A stretch of 64,000 bases of DNA from Gemmatimonadota bacterium (GTDB lineage: Bacteria > Gemmatimonadota > Gemmatimonadetes > Longimicrobiales > Gaopeijiaceae): the NCBI GenBank assembly GCA_028873815.1, contig JAPPNN010000063.1, positions 62,001-126,000 of the forward strand, in the 5' to 3' direction. A program made the position numbers and the translations under genes. Under the pieces are notes generated by a model that worked only from the letters and a program-made list of their open reading frames with translations, had not been told where the DNA came from and searched no databases. Below are positions 49,382 through 58,231 of the stretch, one piece after another; the stretch's first letter is position 1; each line of letters begins with the position of its first letter.

Positions 49382-50346
49382 ACTTCCGCGTAATCTCCCG
49401 AGCCGAAATCCTCTCGCTGATCACCATGCACGACGCCATCGACGCGATGGCGCGCGGTTTTTCGCAACTGTCGGCGGGCCAGGTGGAGATGCCCGTCCGG
49501 GTGGTCCTGTCGTCCGGTGACGGATTCTCCCTCTTCATGCCCGCCCGCTTGGGGGCGACCGGCGGCCGGGGCGCCAAGATCGCGTCGCTTTTCCCCGGGA
49601 ACCGCGACAAGGGGCTGGCGACGATCAACGGCGTGATCCTGATGATCGACGACGAAACCGGACTTCCCGCCGCGATCATGGACGCCGGCGAGCTGACGGC
49701 GATCCGGACGGCGGCTGCGGCCGGGCTCGCGGCGAAGCTGCTAAGCCGTCCCGACTGCCGGGTGCTGACGATCTTCGGCGCGGGGGCGCAGGCTCCGTGG
49801 CAGATCGAGGCGATCCGGGCCGTGCGGCCGATCGGGGAGGTGCGGGTGGTTTCGAAGGGCGGCGAGTCGGCGCGCAGGCTGGCGGCCTCGCTGGAGGGGG
49901 TCGAGGCGCGGGCGCTGTCCGACGCGGCCGAGGCGATCGACGGCGCAGACATCATCGTGGCCGTAACAACGGCAGCCGCACCCGTGTTCGACGGCTCCGG
50001 ACTCCCTGCGGGCACTCATGTCAGCGGCAGCGGCAGCTTCCAGCCGCACACGCGCGAGGTGGGCGACGAGGTGGTGACCCGGGCGCGAGTCGTTGTCGAG
50101 GAGCGCGAAGCCGCGCTGGAAGAGGCGGGCGACCTGATCATCCCGATCGAGCAGGGCCTGCTGACCGCCGACGTGATCGACGCGGACCTGGGCGAGATCG
50201 TCAACGGCGACGCCGCCGAGGGGAATGCGGGCCGTGAACTGACCTTCTTCAAGTCGGTGGGCACGGCGGTGCAGGACGTGGCCATTGGGGCGGAAGTACT
50301 GCGCCGGGCCGAGGCAGCGGGAGTGGGACAGGTGGTGGGGCTGTAG
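49378..50346 (+). CDS. Ornithine cyclodeaminase/mu-crystallin family protein
   Basis: The family reduces or deaminates amino acids, for example ornithine to proline, or reduces cyclic ketimines. The 322-residue product has the N-terminal substrate segment with KIAS (Lys67) and TAIRTAA (Arg110), and a Rossmann motif GAGAQA (134-139). The Asp/Asn-rich residues of the dinucleotide site follow. Substrate specificity (ornithine, alanine or ketimine) cannot be fixed by eye. It overlaps the upstream propeller gene by ATGA. It is convergent with the DUF3108 gene, with ten bases between their ends. Confidence 0.85.
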   Translation: MNFRVISRAEILSLITMHDAIDAMARGFSQLSAGQVEMPVRVVLSSGDGFSLFMPARLGATGGRGAKIASLFPGNRDKGLATINGVILMIDDETGLPAAIMDAGELTAIRTAAAAGLAAKLLSRPDCRVLTIFGAGAQAPWQIEAIRAVRPIGEVRVVSKGGESARRLAASLEGVEARALSDAAEAIDGADIIVAVTTAAAPVFDGSGLPAGTHVSGSGSFQPHTREVGDEVVTRARVVVEEREAALEEAGDLIIPIEQGLLTADVIDADLGEIVNGDAAEGNAGRELTFFKSVGTAVQDVAIGAEVLRRAEAAGVGQVVGL

Positions 50347-50356
50347 GGCGCGTCGC

Positions 50357-51148
50357 CTACCGGATCTCTTCCAGGTGCATGGTGATGTTGAAGGGCAGGA
50401 TCGGTCCGTCCACCTTCATGTAGACCACCAGTCGCCGTTCATCGTCGGAGAAGTGGATCTCGGCATTCCCGCCCTCGGAATAGAGGCTGCTGTTCGGGAT
50501 GATGGGCTGCACCACGATCGTGCTGAACACACCCGCCTTTGTCTCCCGTTCGTCCTTGCGCAGGACCTTGAGGATGACCGGATTGCCGTCTTCCTTGAAG
50601 TACCTGTTGAACTCGTAGGTCTCTCCGACCTCCAAGGGCAGGGTGCGCGCAAAGTGGACGAAGGAGAGGTCGTCCAGGGGTTCCGACGTCGGCATCGTCC
50701 AGGTGGTGTCGCGGTTCTGGATCTGGTGCACACGACGCTCCTCGGGGAAGAACTCGTACTCCCGCGGCCGGTCCTTTTCGTCCTTCCCGAAACGCCGGGA
50801 AACAAGCTTCTCCGTGTCGATCCAGCTGTAGAATCGCTGATCGAGACCGTACCCCAGGACGCTTCCCTTGATCTCCAGTTCGGTGACGTAAACGGGCCTG
50901 CCGTGAATCGTGTCGATCCTGGGGACACTCATACGGGCGCTGCCGATCCCGAAAACCCCGTACTTGACCTGGTACCCGAGTTCCTCGCCGGGGCCGAAGG
51001 GAACCTCCGGAATATCACCGGCTACCGCCGAAAGCGAGTCCTGGGACAGTCCGACGGGAGTCTGCGCCGCCGTCGGGACGGAGGTCGCCGCGAGGAGCCC
51101 GAATGCGACTGTCGTCGCGGCCCTTCGGACCAACCACCCAGCACTCAT
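50357..51148 (-). CDS. DUF3108 periplasmic protein
   Basis: This 263-residue protein has a signal peptide (about 1-27) and the DUF3108 patterns: GEELGYQVKYGVFGIGSA, DQRFYSWIDTEKLVSRRF and a terminal stretch with RRLVVYMKVDGPILPFNITMHLEEI. The family is found in diderms and is thought to be a periplasmic lipid- or glycan-related beta-barrel, but no role is proved. The ATG at 51148 is chosen because the export signal follows; the frame is open 53 codons further upstream. A gap of 143 bases separates it from the divergent secreted protein. Confidence 0.83.
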   Translation of the reverse strand: MSAGWLVRRAATTVAFGLLAATSVPTAAQTPVGLSQDSLSAVAGDIPEVPFGPGEELGYQVKYGVFGIGSARMSVPRIDTIHGRPVYVTELEIKGSVLGYGLDQRFYSWIDTEKLVSRRFGKDEKDRPREYEFFPEERRVHQIQNRDTTWTMPTSEPLDDLSFVHFARTLPLEVGETYEFNRYFKEDGNPVILKVLRKDERETKAGVFSTIVVQPIIPNSSLYSEGGNAEIHFSDDERRLVVYMKVDGPILPFNITMHLEEIR

Positions 51149-51291
51149 GTCGATTCTCCGTTGGCGGAAGGGAACAGGCAGACCCGCACTGTTCCGCACG
51201 GTTGCAAGCACCCGTTCAAGTACAGTAGCTATGATGCCCAGGAGACAACACGCGTTGCCAATGAGCCGACTCAACGACCCCGCCCAGTCCC

Positions 51292-52320
51292 ATGAAAACA
51301 AGCCCACTTCGCACCCTCGCCACGCTGGCCACGCTCCTCGCGGCTGTCACGCTCCCGGCCACCGGCCAGGTTCTCCCCGGCCCTGACGGCCCCGTCGAAT
51401 TCATCGGGTTGGACCAGTGGAGTGCCGGCGAGCTGTTCGAAGCCATCCAGGACGTGGCTCCCGGCCAGCCCTTCCACGCGTGCGCCGCCGTCATGAAGCA
51501 GCAACTCGGATTCGCCGAGGCGGCCGCGTTCGTCTATCGGACACCGGGCGACTCCTACACGGTCGTGGTCGGGGTGGAAGACAGTGCACGGGTACGGTAC
51601 CGGGCGGTCGGTGCCGAGACGGTCGCGCTGCCCGAGACTTGGGAGGCGCTGAGGGTGCTTGCAACAGACAACCGCAATCTGCGCTCGCTGGACGAGGCAG
51701 CGCGGACGATCCGCTCGCGCCGCGGACTCTTCGACAGGATCATGAGACGGTTGCTCCTCGGAACGATGGGAGTCGCCCGCGAAACCCTCAGGCAGATTCG
51801 GGAGCTCGTCGACAACGCGACGGCCGAGGAGGATCGCCGTCTCGCCCAGGAGGTGCTCGCCCGGGATTCGTCCGCGGCGTCGCGTGCGGTGGCCACTCTT
51901 GTGCTGGGCAACTTCCTCGAGGACGACACGTCATGGCACGCGCTGGCGGGTTCGCTGATCGATCCCGAGCCGCGCGTCGTCAGGATGGCCAGCAACGTGT
52001 TCAGAGGGCTGGAGACGGGTACGCTGGAGCCCGTCGACTGGTCGGCGGCCCGTAGCCACCTGCTGGCGCTCTTCGACGGAACAAATCCGTTCGCGACCGG
52101 GGACATGCTGGAGGTTCTGGTCGCCACGGACATCGCACCGGAGTTCGCGCGACAGTTGGTCCGAGAGGCCCCCGACCTGCTTCTTGCGCACGCCGGCGCC
52201 GAGCACGAACGGACTCGGGAGCCGGCCATCGCGTTCCTGCGAGCGGTGAGCGGCGAGGACTTCGGGACCAATGTAGAGGCGTGGAGGGCCTGGGCAGGCA
52301 GTCAGCCGGAAGAGCCGTAG
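51292..52320 (+). CDS. Secreted alpha-helical protein, function unknown
   Basis: This 342-residue protein has a signal peptide (about 1-25, ending ATGQ) and a mostly helical body. The later part (about 170-330) shows repeated units such as NFLEDDTSWHALAGSLIDPEPRVVRMASNVF, with the DPEPRV spacing of HEAT-like repeats. This suggests an elongated protein-binding scaffold. I do not recognise the family. Its start follows a normal-looking leader, and its end overlaps the convergent toxin gene by 19 bases, so readthrough or antisense effects on the toxin are possible. Confidence 0.6.
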   Translation: MKTSPLRTLATLATLLAAVTLPATGQVLPGPDGPVEFIGLDQWSAGELFEAIQDVAPGQPFHACAAVMKQQLGFAEAAAFVYRTPGDSYTVVVGVEDSARVRYRAVGAETVALPETWEALRVLATDNRNLRSLDEAARTIRSRRGLFDRIMRRLLLGTMGVARETLRQIRELVDNATAEEDRRLAQEVLARDSSAASRAVATLVLGNFLEDDTSWHALAGSLIDPEPRVVRMASNVFRGLETGTLEPVDWSAARSHLLALFDGTNPFATGDMLEVLVATDIAPEFARQLVREAPDLLLAHAGAEHERTREPAIAFLRAVSGEDFGTNVEAWRAWAGSQPEEP

Positions 52321-52688
52321 GCCTTCAACCCTCGGTCGAACGTCTGGATGCGCGTGACGCCGCGGCGCTGACAGCTGGCGAGGTGACACAGGTCGCGAGC
52401 TTCGAGCGTCGGGTGCCGCGCGGCGAGCTCGATGCCGAGGATCACGTCGTCGCGCTCCAGTGGCCACACCTCCATCCGGGTCCGTTCGACGATCCGCAGC
52501 GCCGCGGCGAGCGCCCGGGTGCGGTCTACGGGCAGGTACGCGTGGACCAGTTCCTGGAGTACTTCGGACGACGTGGCGAGCGGCCGTTGATTCGTTATCG
52601 CGTCGGCAAAGAAGCGACGGGCCGGCTCGCGGAGGGGGTGCTCCCTTCCGACCGCGTACATCAGGACATTGGTGTCGACGAAGACCAT
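52302..52688 (-). CDS. vapC: VapC-like PIN-domain toxin (first TA pair)
   Basis: This 128-residue PIN domain would be the ribonuclease toxin of a type II pair. The acidic active-site residues are in place: Asp5 (FVDTNVL), Glu43 (SSEVLQE), Asp99 (EARDLCHLA) and a terminal Asp (TFDRG). Toxins of this group cut tRNA or rRNA in a magnesium-dependent way. The gene follows its antitoxin after 11 bases on the same strand. Its 3' end overlaps the convergent secreted-protein gene by 19 bases. Confidence 0.87.
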   Translation of the reverse strand: MVFVDTNVLMYAVGREHPLREPARRFFADAITNQRPLATSSEVLQELVHAYLPVDRTRALAAALRIVERTRMEVWPLERDDVILGIELAARHPTLEARDLCHLASCQRRGVTRIQTFDRGLKAYGSSG

Positions 52689-52699
52689 GGCTCGCAGCG

Positions 52700-52975
52700 T
52701 CAGGTTCCGGACTCACCCCGTCTCCGGGACGCGCGCATGACCGCCAGATGCTGCTCCCAGTCGGGCTCGGTGCCGCAGCCCGCCTCGGCGTCGCGGTCGG
52801 CGAAGAACTGCCACACGTCACCTTCCGTGCGAAACGGTTCACTGCCTGCACGACGGTTAAGACGGTCGGCGGCGGCTGCGCGCAGCCACGCGCTCAGGGT
52901 CAGGCCCTCGCGGTGGGCGGCGGCGGCGTAGCGGGTGCGGTCGGGTTCGGAGACGACCAGATGGATTCGTGGCAT
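52700..52975 (-). CDS. Ribbon-helix-helix antitoxin partner of the first PIN toxin
   Basis: This 91-residue protein opens with PRIHLVVSEPDRTRYAAAAH, which fits the beta-strand and first helix of ribbon-helix-helix DNA-binding proteins. The second helix is LTLSAWLRAAAADRL. The C-terminal tail with WQFFADRDAEAG and DWEQHLAVM would wrap the toxin. It precedes the toxin gene and probably represses its own promoter, whose upstream region has a near-perfect 26-base dyad at 53023-53048. The family name is not certain. Confidence 0.78.
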   Translation of the reverse strand: MPRIHLVVSEPDRTRYAAAAHREGLTLSAWLRAAAADRLNRRAGSEPFRTEGDVWQFFADRDAEAGCGTEPDWEQHLAVMRASRRRGESGT

Positions 52976-53022
52976 GGACTGCTTCCGGTAATGTGTATCT
53001 ATAATGAACAGTCACATGGAAT

Positions 53023-53048
53023 TTGCACATGATCTGATCATGCTGCAA
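53023..53048. promoter_or_regulatory. Near-perfect dyad between glycosyltransferase and antitoxin genes
   Basis: CATGATCTGATCATG (53028-53042) is a perfect palindrome around a single central base. It is flanked by TTGCA (53023-53027) and TGCAA (53044-53048), which are also complementary except for one bulged base. It lies 48 bases before the antitoxin start and 18 bases after the glycosyltransferase stop. It could be a dyad operator for the antitoxin or a terminator hairpin. Confidence 0.55.
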
Positions 53049-53065
53049 CCACCAGTGCGCGAAAC

Positions 53066-53791
53066 TCACCTCACCGCGTTCGAGTGCCAACCCTTCCAGA
53101 CGGGCTTCCAGCGGCGGAACAAGCCGATAAAGACGGGATTGGTCCAGACCAGGGTCTTCCACACGGGCCACTTGTCGAATCGCCGACAGGAAGGAGTCAC
53201 GCGCGGTTCTCGCAGGAACCGGACGTTGCGGCCGGTTCGTCGAGCCAGTTTACGGAGGCTCCAGAAGAAGTCGACGTCCTCGCCGATCCACACGCTCTCG
53301 TCGTAGCCGCCGACCTCTTCGAAAGCGTCCTTGCGACAGAACTGCGCCGCGCCTTGCACCATTCCGGTGACGCGGGCGAGGAGCCGCCAGGCGCGAAGGT
53401 AGAGCCTGACGGACAGAAGTTGCGGGCGGTAGTCGACATCCACGCCGCCGCCGATGCATGCCCGGTCCCGCATCGCCCGGCAAATCGCGACGAGGAGCGC
53501 GCGCGGCACGATCACATCTGCATCGAAGAAGACGAGCACGTCGCCCGCGGCGCGGCGCGCACCAGCGTTGCGGGCCCGTGCGATTCCTTGCACCGGTTCG
53601 TGGACGACCGCCGCGCCAAGATCGCGGGCGAGTGCCGCGGTCCCGTCCTCGCTGGCATTGTCGACGACGATGACGTCCACGCTGACGTCGGCCTGCCCGC
53701 GCAACTCCTCCGCGGCGGAACGGATCGAGCGCAGGGTCGGCCCGAGGTACGCTGCTTCGTTGAATGCGGGAACGATGATCGTGAGCTTCAT
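53066..53791 (-). CDS. Family 2 glycosyltransferase
   Basis: This 241-residue enzyme transfers a sugar from a nucleotide donor. It starts with KLTIIVPAFNEAAYLGPTL, the classic GT-A opening, has VVDNASEDGT, then FFDADV (Asp90 and Asp92 of the DxD motif) and GGYDESVWIGEDVDF, the ED motif. Only the catalytic domain is present, plus a short basic C-terminus. The ATG at 53791 is chosen over a GTG three codons earlier because AGGG lies at a better distance. It is cotranscribed, if at all, with the large propeller gene upstream on this strand. The substrate is unknown. Confidence 0.82.
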   Translation of the reverse strand: MKLTIIVPAFNEAAYLGPTLRSIRSAAEELRGQADVSVDVIVVDNASEDGTAALARDLGAAVVHEPVQGIARARNAGARRAAGDVLVFFDADVIVPRALLVAICRAMRDRACIGGGVDVDYRPQLLSVRLYLRAWRLLARVTGMVQGAAQFCRKDAFEEVGGYDESVWIGEDVDFFWSLRKLARRTGRNVRFLREPRVTPSCRRFDKWPVWKTLVWTNPVFIGLFRRWKPVWKGWHSNAVR

Positions 53792-53862
53792 GCCGGGCAC
53801 ACCCTGGCCATCGGATCGGCTGGTCCCCGTTACGGGCTCCGGGGTCTACGACAGGTGATCCG

Positions 53863-56800
53863 TCACTGCACCTCCGCTGCCTCCGCCGTCAGCACGTCCA
53901 GCATCTCCATGTAGAAGTCCCGGCGTGACCGCTGGTCCTGTGTGAGCGGCGCGACCACACCCTCGACGTCGCCCGACAGGCGGCCGATGCGGCTGATCAG
54001 TTCGCCGAACTCGCGGGACAGGTCGCGCAGCTTGGTGGCGCGGGGGCCGGTGTCGTCGTCGTCGACCTCATCGAGCGCGTCCTGGATGAGGGCGCGTTCG
54101 TCGGCGGCCCGGGTCAGGGCGTCGGCGAGTTCCAGCAGCGTGGCGGTCCAGGCGGCGCGCACGCCCGGTGACGCGTTGATGCGGGGGTCTTCGCGGACGG
54201 TGAACTGCTGTGCGAGGTCCGCCGCCATGCCGGCCTGGCCCGCCACCTCCAGCCGCGCCGTGTACGTTCCCGGAACGACGAGCGGGCCGCGCTGGAACGG
54301 TCCCGGCGCGATGTCGCCGCCGCCGCCGAGGTCGTGGCGCATGTCCCACACCACGCGGTTCATGCCCTGCCGCGTGGTGCCGGTCACCGTGGCCACGCGG
54401 GCATCATCCGAGTCCTGGATTGCAACCTCAACCGTGCCGTCCTCGGCGCCCTCCCCGAGCCAGTAGTCGATGATTGCGCCCAGAGGGGGGTTTTCGCCCT
54501 GGTAGTGCACATCTCCCGTGTGGGCCTGGCGACCCGCCCGGCGGATCTGCACGGCCGGCTCGATCGTGAAGAGGTGGGCGCTCTTGTCAACCACATCCTC
54601 CGACAGTTCCTGGAGCGCATTGATCTGATCGAGGATCCAGATGCCGCGGCCGTGCGTCCCCAGCACGAGGTCGTTCTCGCGCGGATGGATGACGAGGTCG
54701 TTGAAGGGCAGCGTGGGCATGCCGCCCCGTAGTTCGGTCCAGTGCGTGCCGCCGTCCATGGTGTAGAAGACGCCGATTTCGGCGCCGAGGAAGAGGACCG
54801 ACGGGTTGCGCAGGTCTTCGCGGAGGGTCCGGAGCACGCGGTCGGCGGGCAGGTCGCCGGTGATCGAGACCCAGGTCTGGCCGTAGTCGTCGGAGCGGTA
54901 GAGGTAATTGGCGTAGTCGTCGTTGCGGTAGTTGTTCCAGACGGCGTAGACGCGGGCCTCGTCGTGGCGGGAGGGCTCGATGCCGCTGACCCAGGCGCCG
55001 TTGGGAAGGCCGGGGAAGTCGGCGTGGGCGGCGGGCCGGTCGGAGTCGGAGATGTCGCGGGCGGAGAGGTCGATCCAGCGCTCGCCGCCGTCGTGCGAGA
55101 CGTGAAGGCGGCCGTCGTCGGTGCCGGCGTAGATGAGGCCGCGGCGGAGCGGGCTCTCGGAGACCGCCGAGATGGTGGGCCAGTAGGGGATGCCGTCGTC
55201 CAGCGAGGGCAGGTAGTCGTCGGGCATCTGTCCCATGATCGGGACGGAGCGCCGGTCGGTGCCCGTGGTGAGGTCGCCCAGGGCCTGCCACGAGTCCCCC
55301 CGGTCCGTGGTCTTCCACATGATGTTGGTGCCGGCGTACAGGGTCGACGCGTCGTGCGGCGAGATGATGAAGGGGCCGTCCCAGTTGGCGGGGGCCATCG
55401 CGTTGCCGAGGCGCTGCTCCTCGAAGGTGCCGACCTCGCGCCAGGTCTCCCAGTTGCGCCGTCCGGCGATGTGTCCGACGGGGTCGCCGGGGCGGATGGC
55501 GGTGCGCTCACCCGTGCGCGTGTCGAAGCGCGACAGGTTGAGGTACTGCGATTCGGTGTAGATGACGGTGTTGTTGGTCGTGTCCGCGAGGTTGATGAAC
55601 CCGTCGCCGCCGCCCAGACGTGTCCAGTCGCTGTTGACGATGCCGTTCTGGCGCCATGTCTCGCTGGGCCCCATCCACGAGCCGTTGTCCTGGAGTCCGC
55701 CGTAGACGTTGTAGGGACGGGCCATGTCGACGCTGACGCGGTAGTACTGGCTGACCGGCAGGTCCGAGATGTAGAGCCAGTTGAGCCCGCGGTCGTAGGA
55801 GATCCCCAGGCCGCCGTCGTCGGCCTTCATGACGTGGCGGGAGTCGGAGGGGTTGACCCAGACGAGGCGGTCGTCGCCGTGGAGGCTCTGGGGCGGGACG
55901 GTGAAGGTTCGGCCGCCGTCGTCCGAGAAGGAGTAGCTGTTGACCATGTAGATGCGCTGATCGTCGCTCGGATCGACGGTGATCTGGCTGGCGTACATGG
56001 GGCGCGGGTTCCAGTCGCTCATCAGTTCCCAGGTGTCGCCGCGGTCCTCGGAGCGGTAGATGCCCGCGCGCCGCTCGGTGTAGGCGGTGGACGCGTTGTA
56101 GCGGTACCCCTGCTCGACGCTCACGTAGACGATGCGCGGGTCGCTGCGGTAGATGGAGATGCCCATGCGCCCGATCACGTCCTCGGGGAGGCCGCGGGTG
56201 ATGCCTGGGCCGGTCAGCCGCTCCCAGGTGTCGCCGCCGTCCATGCTGCGATGGAGCGCGCTGCCGGGGCCGCCGCCGTGGAAGCCCCACGGGCGCCGCT
56301 GGCGCTGGTAGGTGGCGGCGTAGACGATGTTGGGCTGGTCGGGATCGAGTGCGACGTCCACGGCGCCGGTGTTCTCGTCGACTTGCAGGATGGGTTGCCA
56401 GGTCACGCCGCCGTCGGCGCTGCGGTACAGGCCGCGCTCCTCGTTCGGGCCCCACAGGTGGCCCATCGCGGCGACGTAGACGAGGTCCGTGTCTTCCGGG
56501 TGCAGCGCGATGCGCCCGATGTGCTTGCTGTCGCGGAGCCCCATGTTCGTCCACGTCTCTCCGCCGTCGGTGCTCTTGTAGACGCCGTCGCCCCATGACG
56601 AGCTCTGCCGGTTGGCGCGCTCGCCGGTGCCGACCCAGACGATGGACGTGTCCGCCTGGTGGAGGGCGATCGCCCCGACCGAATGCGTGCCCTCGTTCTC
56701 GAAGACGGGATCGAGGGTGATCCCATTGTCGCTGGTCTTGTAGACGCCGCCGGTGGCCGACGCGACGTAGTACTTGATCACGTCCGATTCGGCGACGGCC

Positions 56801-56955
56801 AGGTCGACGATGCGTCCGCTCATGACGGCGGGGCCGATGTTGCGCGGGCGGAGGCCGTCGAGCTGGGCCGTGGTGACCTGGGCCTGCAGAGAGGAGGCGC
56901 CGGTGGTCAGGCACGCGACGAGAAGCCAGGCGCGGGAACGGTTGTGCTGGGTCAT
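53863..56955 (-). CDS. Large secreted Asp-box (sortilin-like) propeller protein
   Basis: This 1030-residue protein has a signal peptide (about 1-26) and many Asp-box motifs: STDGGETW, SADGGVTW, SMDGGDTW, SEDRGDTW, SDDYGQTW and others, each on a propeller blade. The layout fits the sortilin/Vps10-type ten-bladed propeller seen widely in this phylum as a glycosyl hydrolase-like or exo-alpha-sialidase-related family. No catalytic residues can be assigned. The last 120 residues are helical and acidic (ALIQDALDEVDDDDTGP) and might be a coiled coil. Its ATG at 56955 lies almost back to back with the divergent propeller gene. Confidence 0.8.
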   Translation of the reverse strand: MTQHNRSRAWLLVACLTTGASSLQAQVTTAQLDGLRPRNIGPAVMSGRIVDLAVAESDVIKYYVASATGGVYKTSDNGITLDPVFENEGTHSVGAIALHQADTSIVWVGTGERANRQSSSWGDGVYKSTDGGETWTNMGLRDSKHIGRIALHPEDTDLVYVAAMGHLWGPNEERGLYRSADGGVTWQPILQVDENTGAVDVALDPDQPNIVYAATYQRQRRPWGFHGGGPGSALHRSMDGGDTWERLTGPGITRGLPEDVIGRMGISIYRSDPRIVYVSVEQGYRYNASTAYTERRAGIYRSEDRGDTWELMSDWNPRPMYASQITVDPSDDQRIYMVNSYSFSDDGGRTFTVPPQSLHGDDRLVWVNPSDSRHVMKADDGGLGISYDRGLNWLYISDLPVSQYYRVSVDMARPYNVYGGLQDNGSWMGPSETWRQNGIVNSDWTRLGGGDGFINLADTTNNTVIYTESQYLNLSRFDTRTGERTAIRPGDPVGHIAGRRNWETWREVGTFEEQRLGNAMAPANWDGPFIISPHDASTLYAGTNIMWKTTDRGDSWQALGDLTTGTDRRSVPIMGQMPDDYLPSLDDGIPYWPTISAVSESPLRRGLIYAGTDDGRLHVSHDGGERWIDLSARDISDSDRPAAHADFPGLPNGAWVSGIEPSRHDEARVYAVWNNYRNDDYANYLYRSDDYGQTWVSITGDLPADRVLRTLREDLRNPSVLFLGAEIGVFYTMDGGTHWTELRGGMPTLPFNDLVIHPRENDLVLGTHGRGIWILDQINALQELSEDVVDKSAHLFTIEPAVQIRRAGRQAHTGDVHYQGENPPLGAIIDYWLGEGAEDGTVEVAIQDSDDARVATVTGTTRQGMNRVVWDMRHDLGGGGDIAPGPFQRGPLVVPGTYTARLEVAGQAGMAADLAQQFTVREDPRINASPGVRAAWTATLLELADALTRAADERALIQDALDEVDDDDTGPRATKLRDLSREFGELISRIGRLSGDVEGVVAPLTQDQRSRRDFYMEMLDVLTAEAAEVQ

Positions 56956-57038
56956 TGGTATCTTGGGGGTGGGAAGACGAGTGGGGATCCGGGCTCCTGA
57001 ACATCGGCGGCGCGGAGGTTCGTATCAACCGAGGGACG

Positions 57039-58226
57039 TTGTCGAGGCTCGCGGCCAGCGTGCTGATCGTGGCGCATGGATGCGGTGGCGACCCGGGGAG
57101 ACCCGGGGGAGCTGATGGCCGCTCGGCCCCGCCGGAGGCATGGCGGCTGGACCCGGCGCCTCTGATGAGCGTCGGCCACACCGACACGGATCCGCTCTTC
57201 GAAGTGGCGGGAGTCGTGATCACGGAGCGTCACGTCGTCATCACCCAGGAGAGCACGGGCACACTGCGCTTCTACACGCACGCCGGTGTGCTGGACACGG
57301 TGGCCGGGGGTCTGGGTGAGGGTCCCGGTGAGTTCGCCGACCTTGAGTGGATGAAGCGGGCCGGTGCGCGTCTCTTCGTCTACGATTCGAACGGTCACAG
57401 GATTTCGAAGTTTGGCCTGGATGGCGTCCTGCAGAGTTCGATCATGCTGGCTCGCCCGGAGGACTACCCCGGAATCCTGACGTTGGACGTGTTCTCGGAC
57501 GGGTGGGCGCTGAGCTACGCCTACGATCTGTACACGCCGACGGAACCTGCGGTGCAGCGGATTCCCCTTCCCCTGATTCTCTCCGACGAGGAGGGTACTT
57601 TCGTTGGACGGCTCCTTGAAATGGCCGGCCCGGAGACCTGGTACGAGCCCTTCGGCAACGCCGGAAGAAGGCAGATGTTCCGGTTCTTCGGCCGGGCATC
57701 TGAAGCCCTGGTCATCGACTCCCTGGTCGTGGTTTTGGAAAACGACTCGTACGACATCCCGGTGTACGGGCGTGACGGAGTTGTTCGGGACACGTTGCGC
57801 CCAGCAGTTGTGCCGGAACCGACGCCGTTGCCGAGCGATCAGGTGGCGTTCATTCGGGAAACTCTCCTCGACTCCTGGAACCTGGGCGACCGCCGGGGCG
57901 CAGTGGAGGGTTTGCTCGACGCAATGGGACTGCCGGAGTACCTGCCCCCCTACGGCTGGCTGTCGCTGGGGTACCCGAATCGCCCGCCGGCCACAGCGGC
58001 TGACGGGCTGGTGTGGGCGCTCCGCTACGGAGGAATGCTGCGGGAGGGTGCCGAACCCGATGGGCCGGAGTGGTTCGTTTTCGAGGTCGGTGTGGGCCAG
58101 GTCGCCACCCTTTCCTCGCCGGACGATGTCATCCTCCTGGACGTGGCGGGTGACCTGGCCGCAGTGCTGCGGCGCACGGACCTCGACGAGGAGATTGTCG
58201 AGCTTAGGCGGATCGTGGGGAGGTAG
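57039..58226 (+). CDS. 6-bladed beta-propeller protein, first tandem paralogue
   Basis: This protein and the next are close paralogues. Their shared body starts at AWRLDPAPLMSVG and includes TLRFYTHAG, GLGEGPGEF (the GxGPGE loop), DSYDIPVYGRDGVVRDTLRPAVV and a terminal FEVGVGQVATLSSPDD. The start is uncertain: the open frame extends to 56955, but a TTG at 57039 with GAGG just upstream leaves room for the divergent promoter and gives 395 residues with a hydrophobic leader. A possible lipobox (VAHGC) is imperfect. The role is unknown, and a second copy follows five bases later. Confidence 0.68.
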   Translation: MSRLAASVLIVAHGCGGDPGRPGGADGRSAPPEAWRLDPAPLMSVGHTDTDPLFEVAGVVITERHVVITQESTGTLRFYTHAGVLDTVAGGLGEGPGEFADLEWMKRAGARLFVYDSNGHRISKFGLDGVLQSSIMLARPEDYPGILTLDVFSDGWALSYAYDLYTPTEPAVQRIPLPLILSDEEGTFVGRLLEMAGPETWYEPFGNAGRRQMFRFFGRASEALVIDSLVVVLENDSYDIPVYGRDGVVRDTLRPAVVPEPTPLPSDQVAFIRETLLDSWNLGDRRGAVEGLLDAMGLPEYLPPYGWLSLGYPNRPPATAADGLVWALRYGGMLREGAEPDGPEWFVFEVGVGQVATLSSPDDVILLDVAGDLAAVLRRTDLDEEIVELRRIVGR

Positions 58227-58231
58227 GGATC

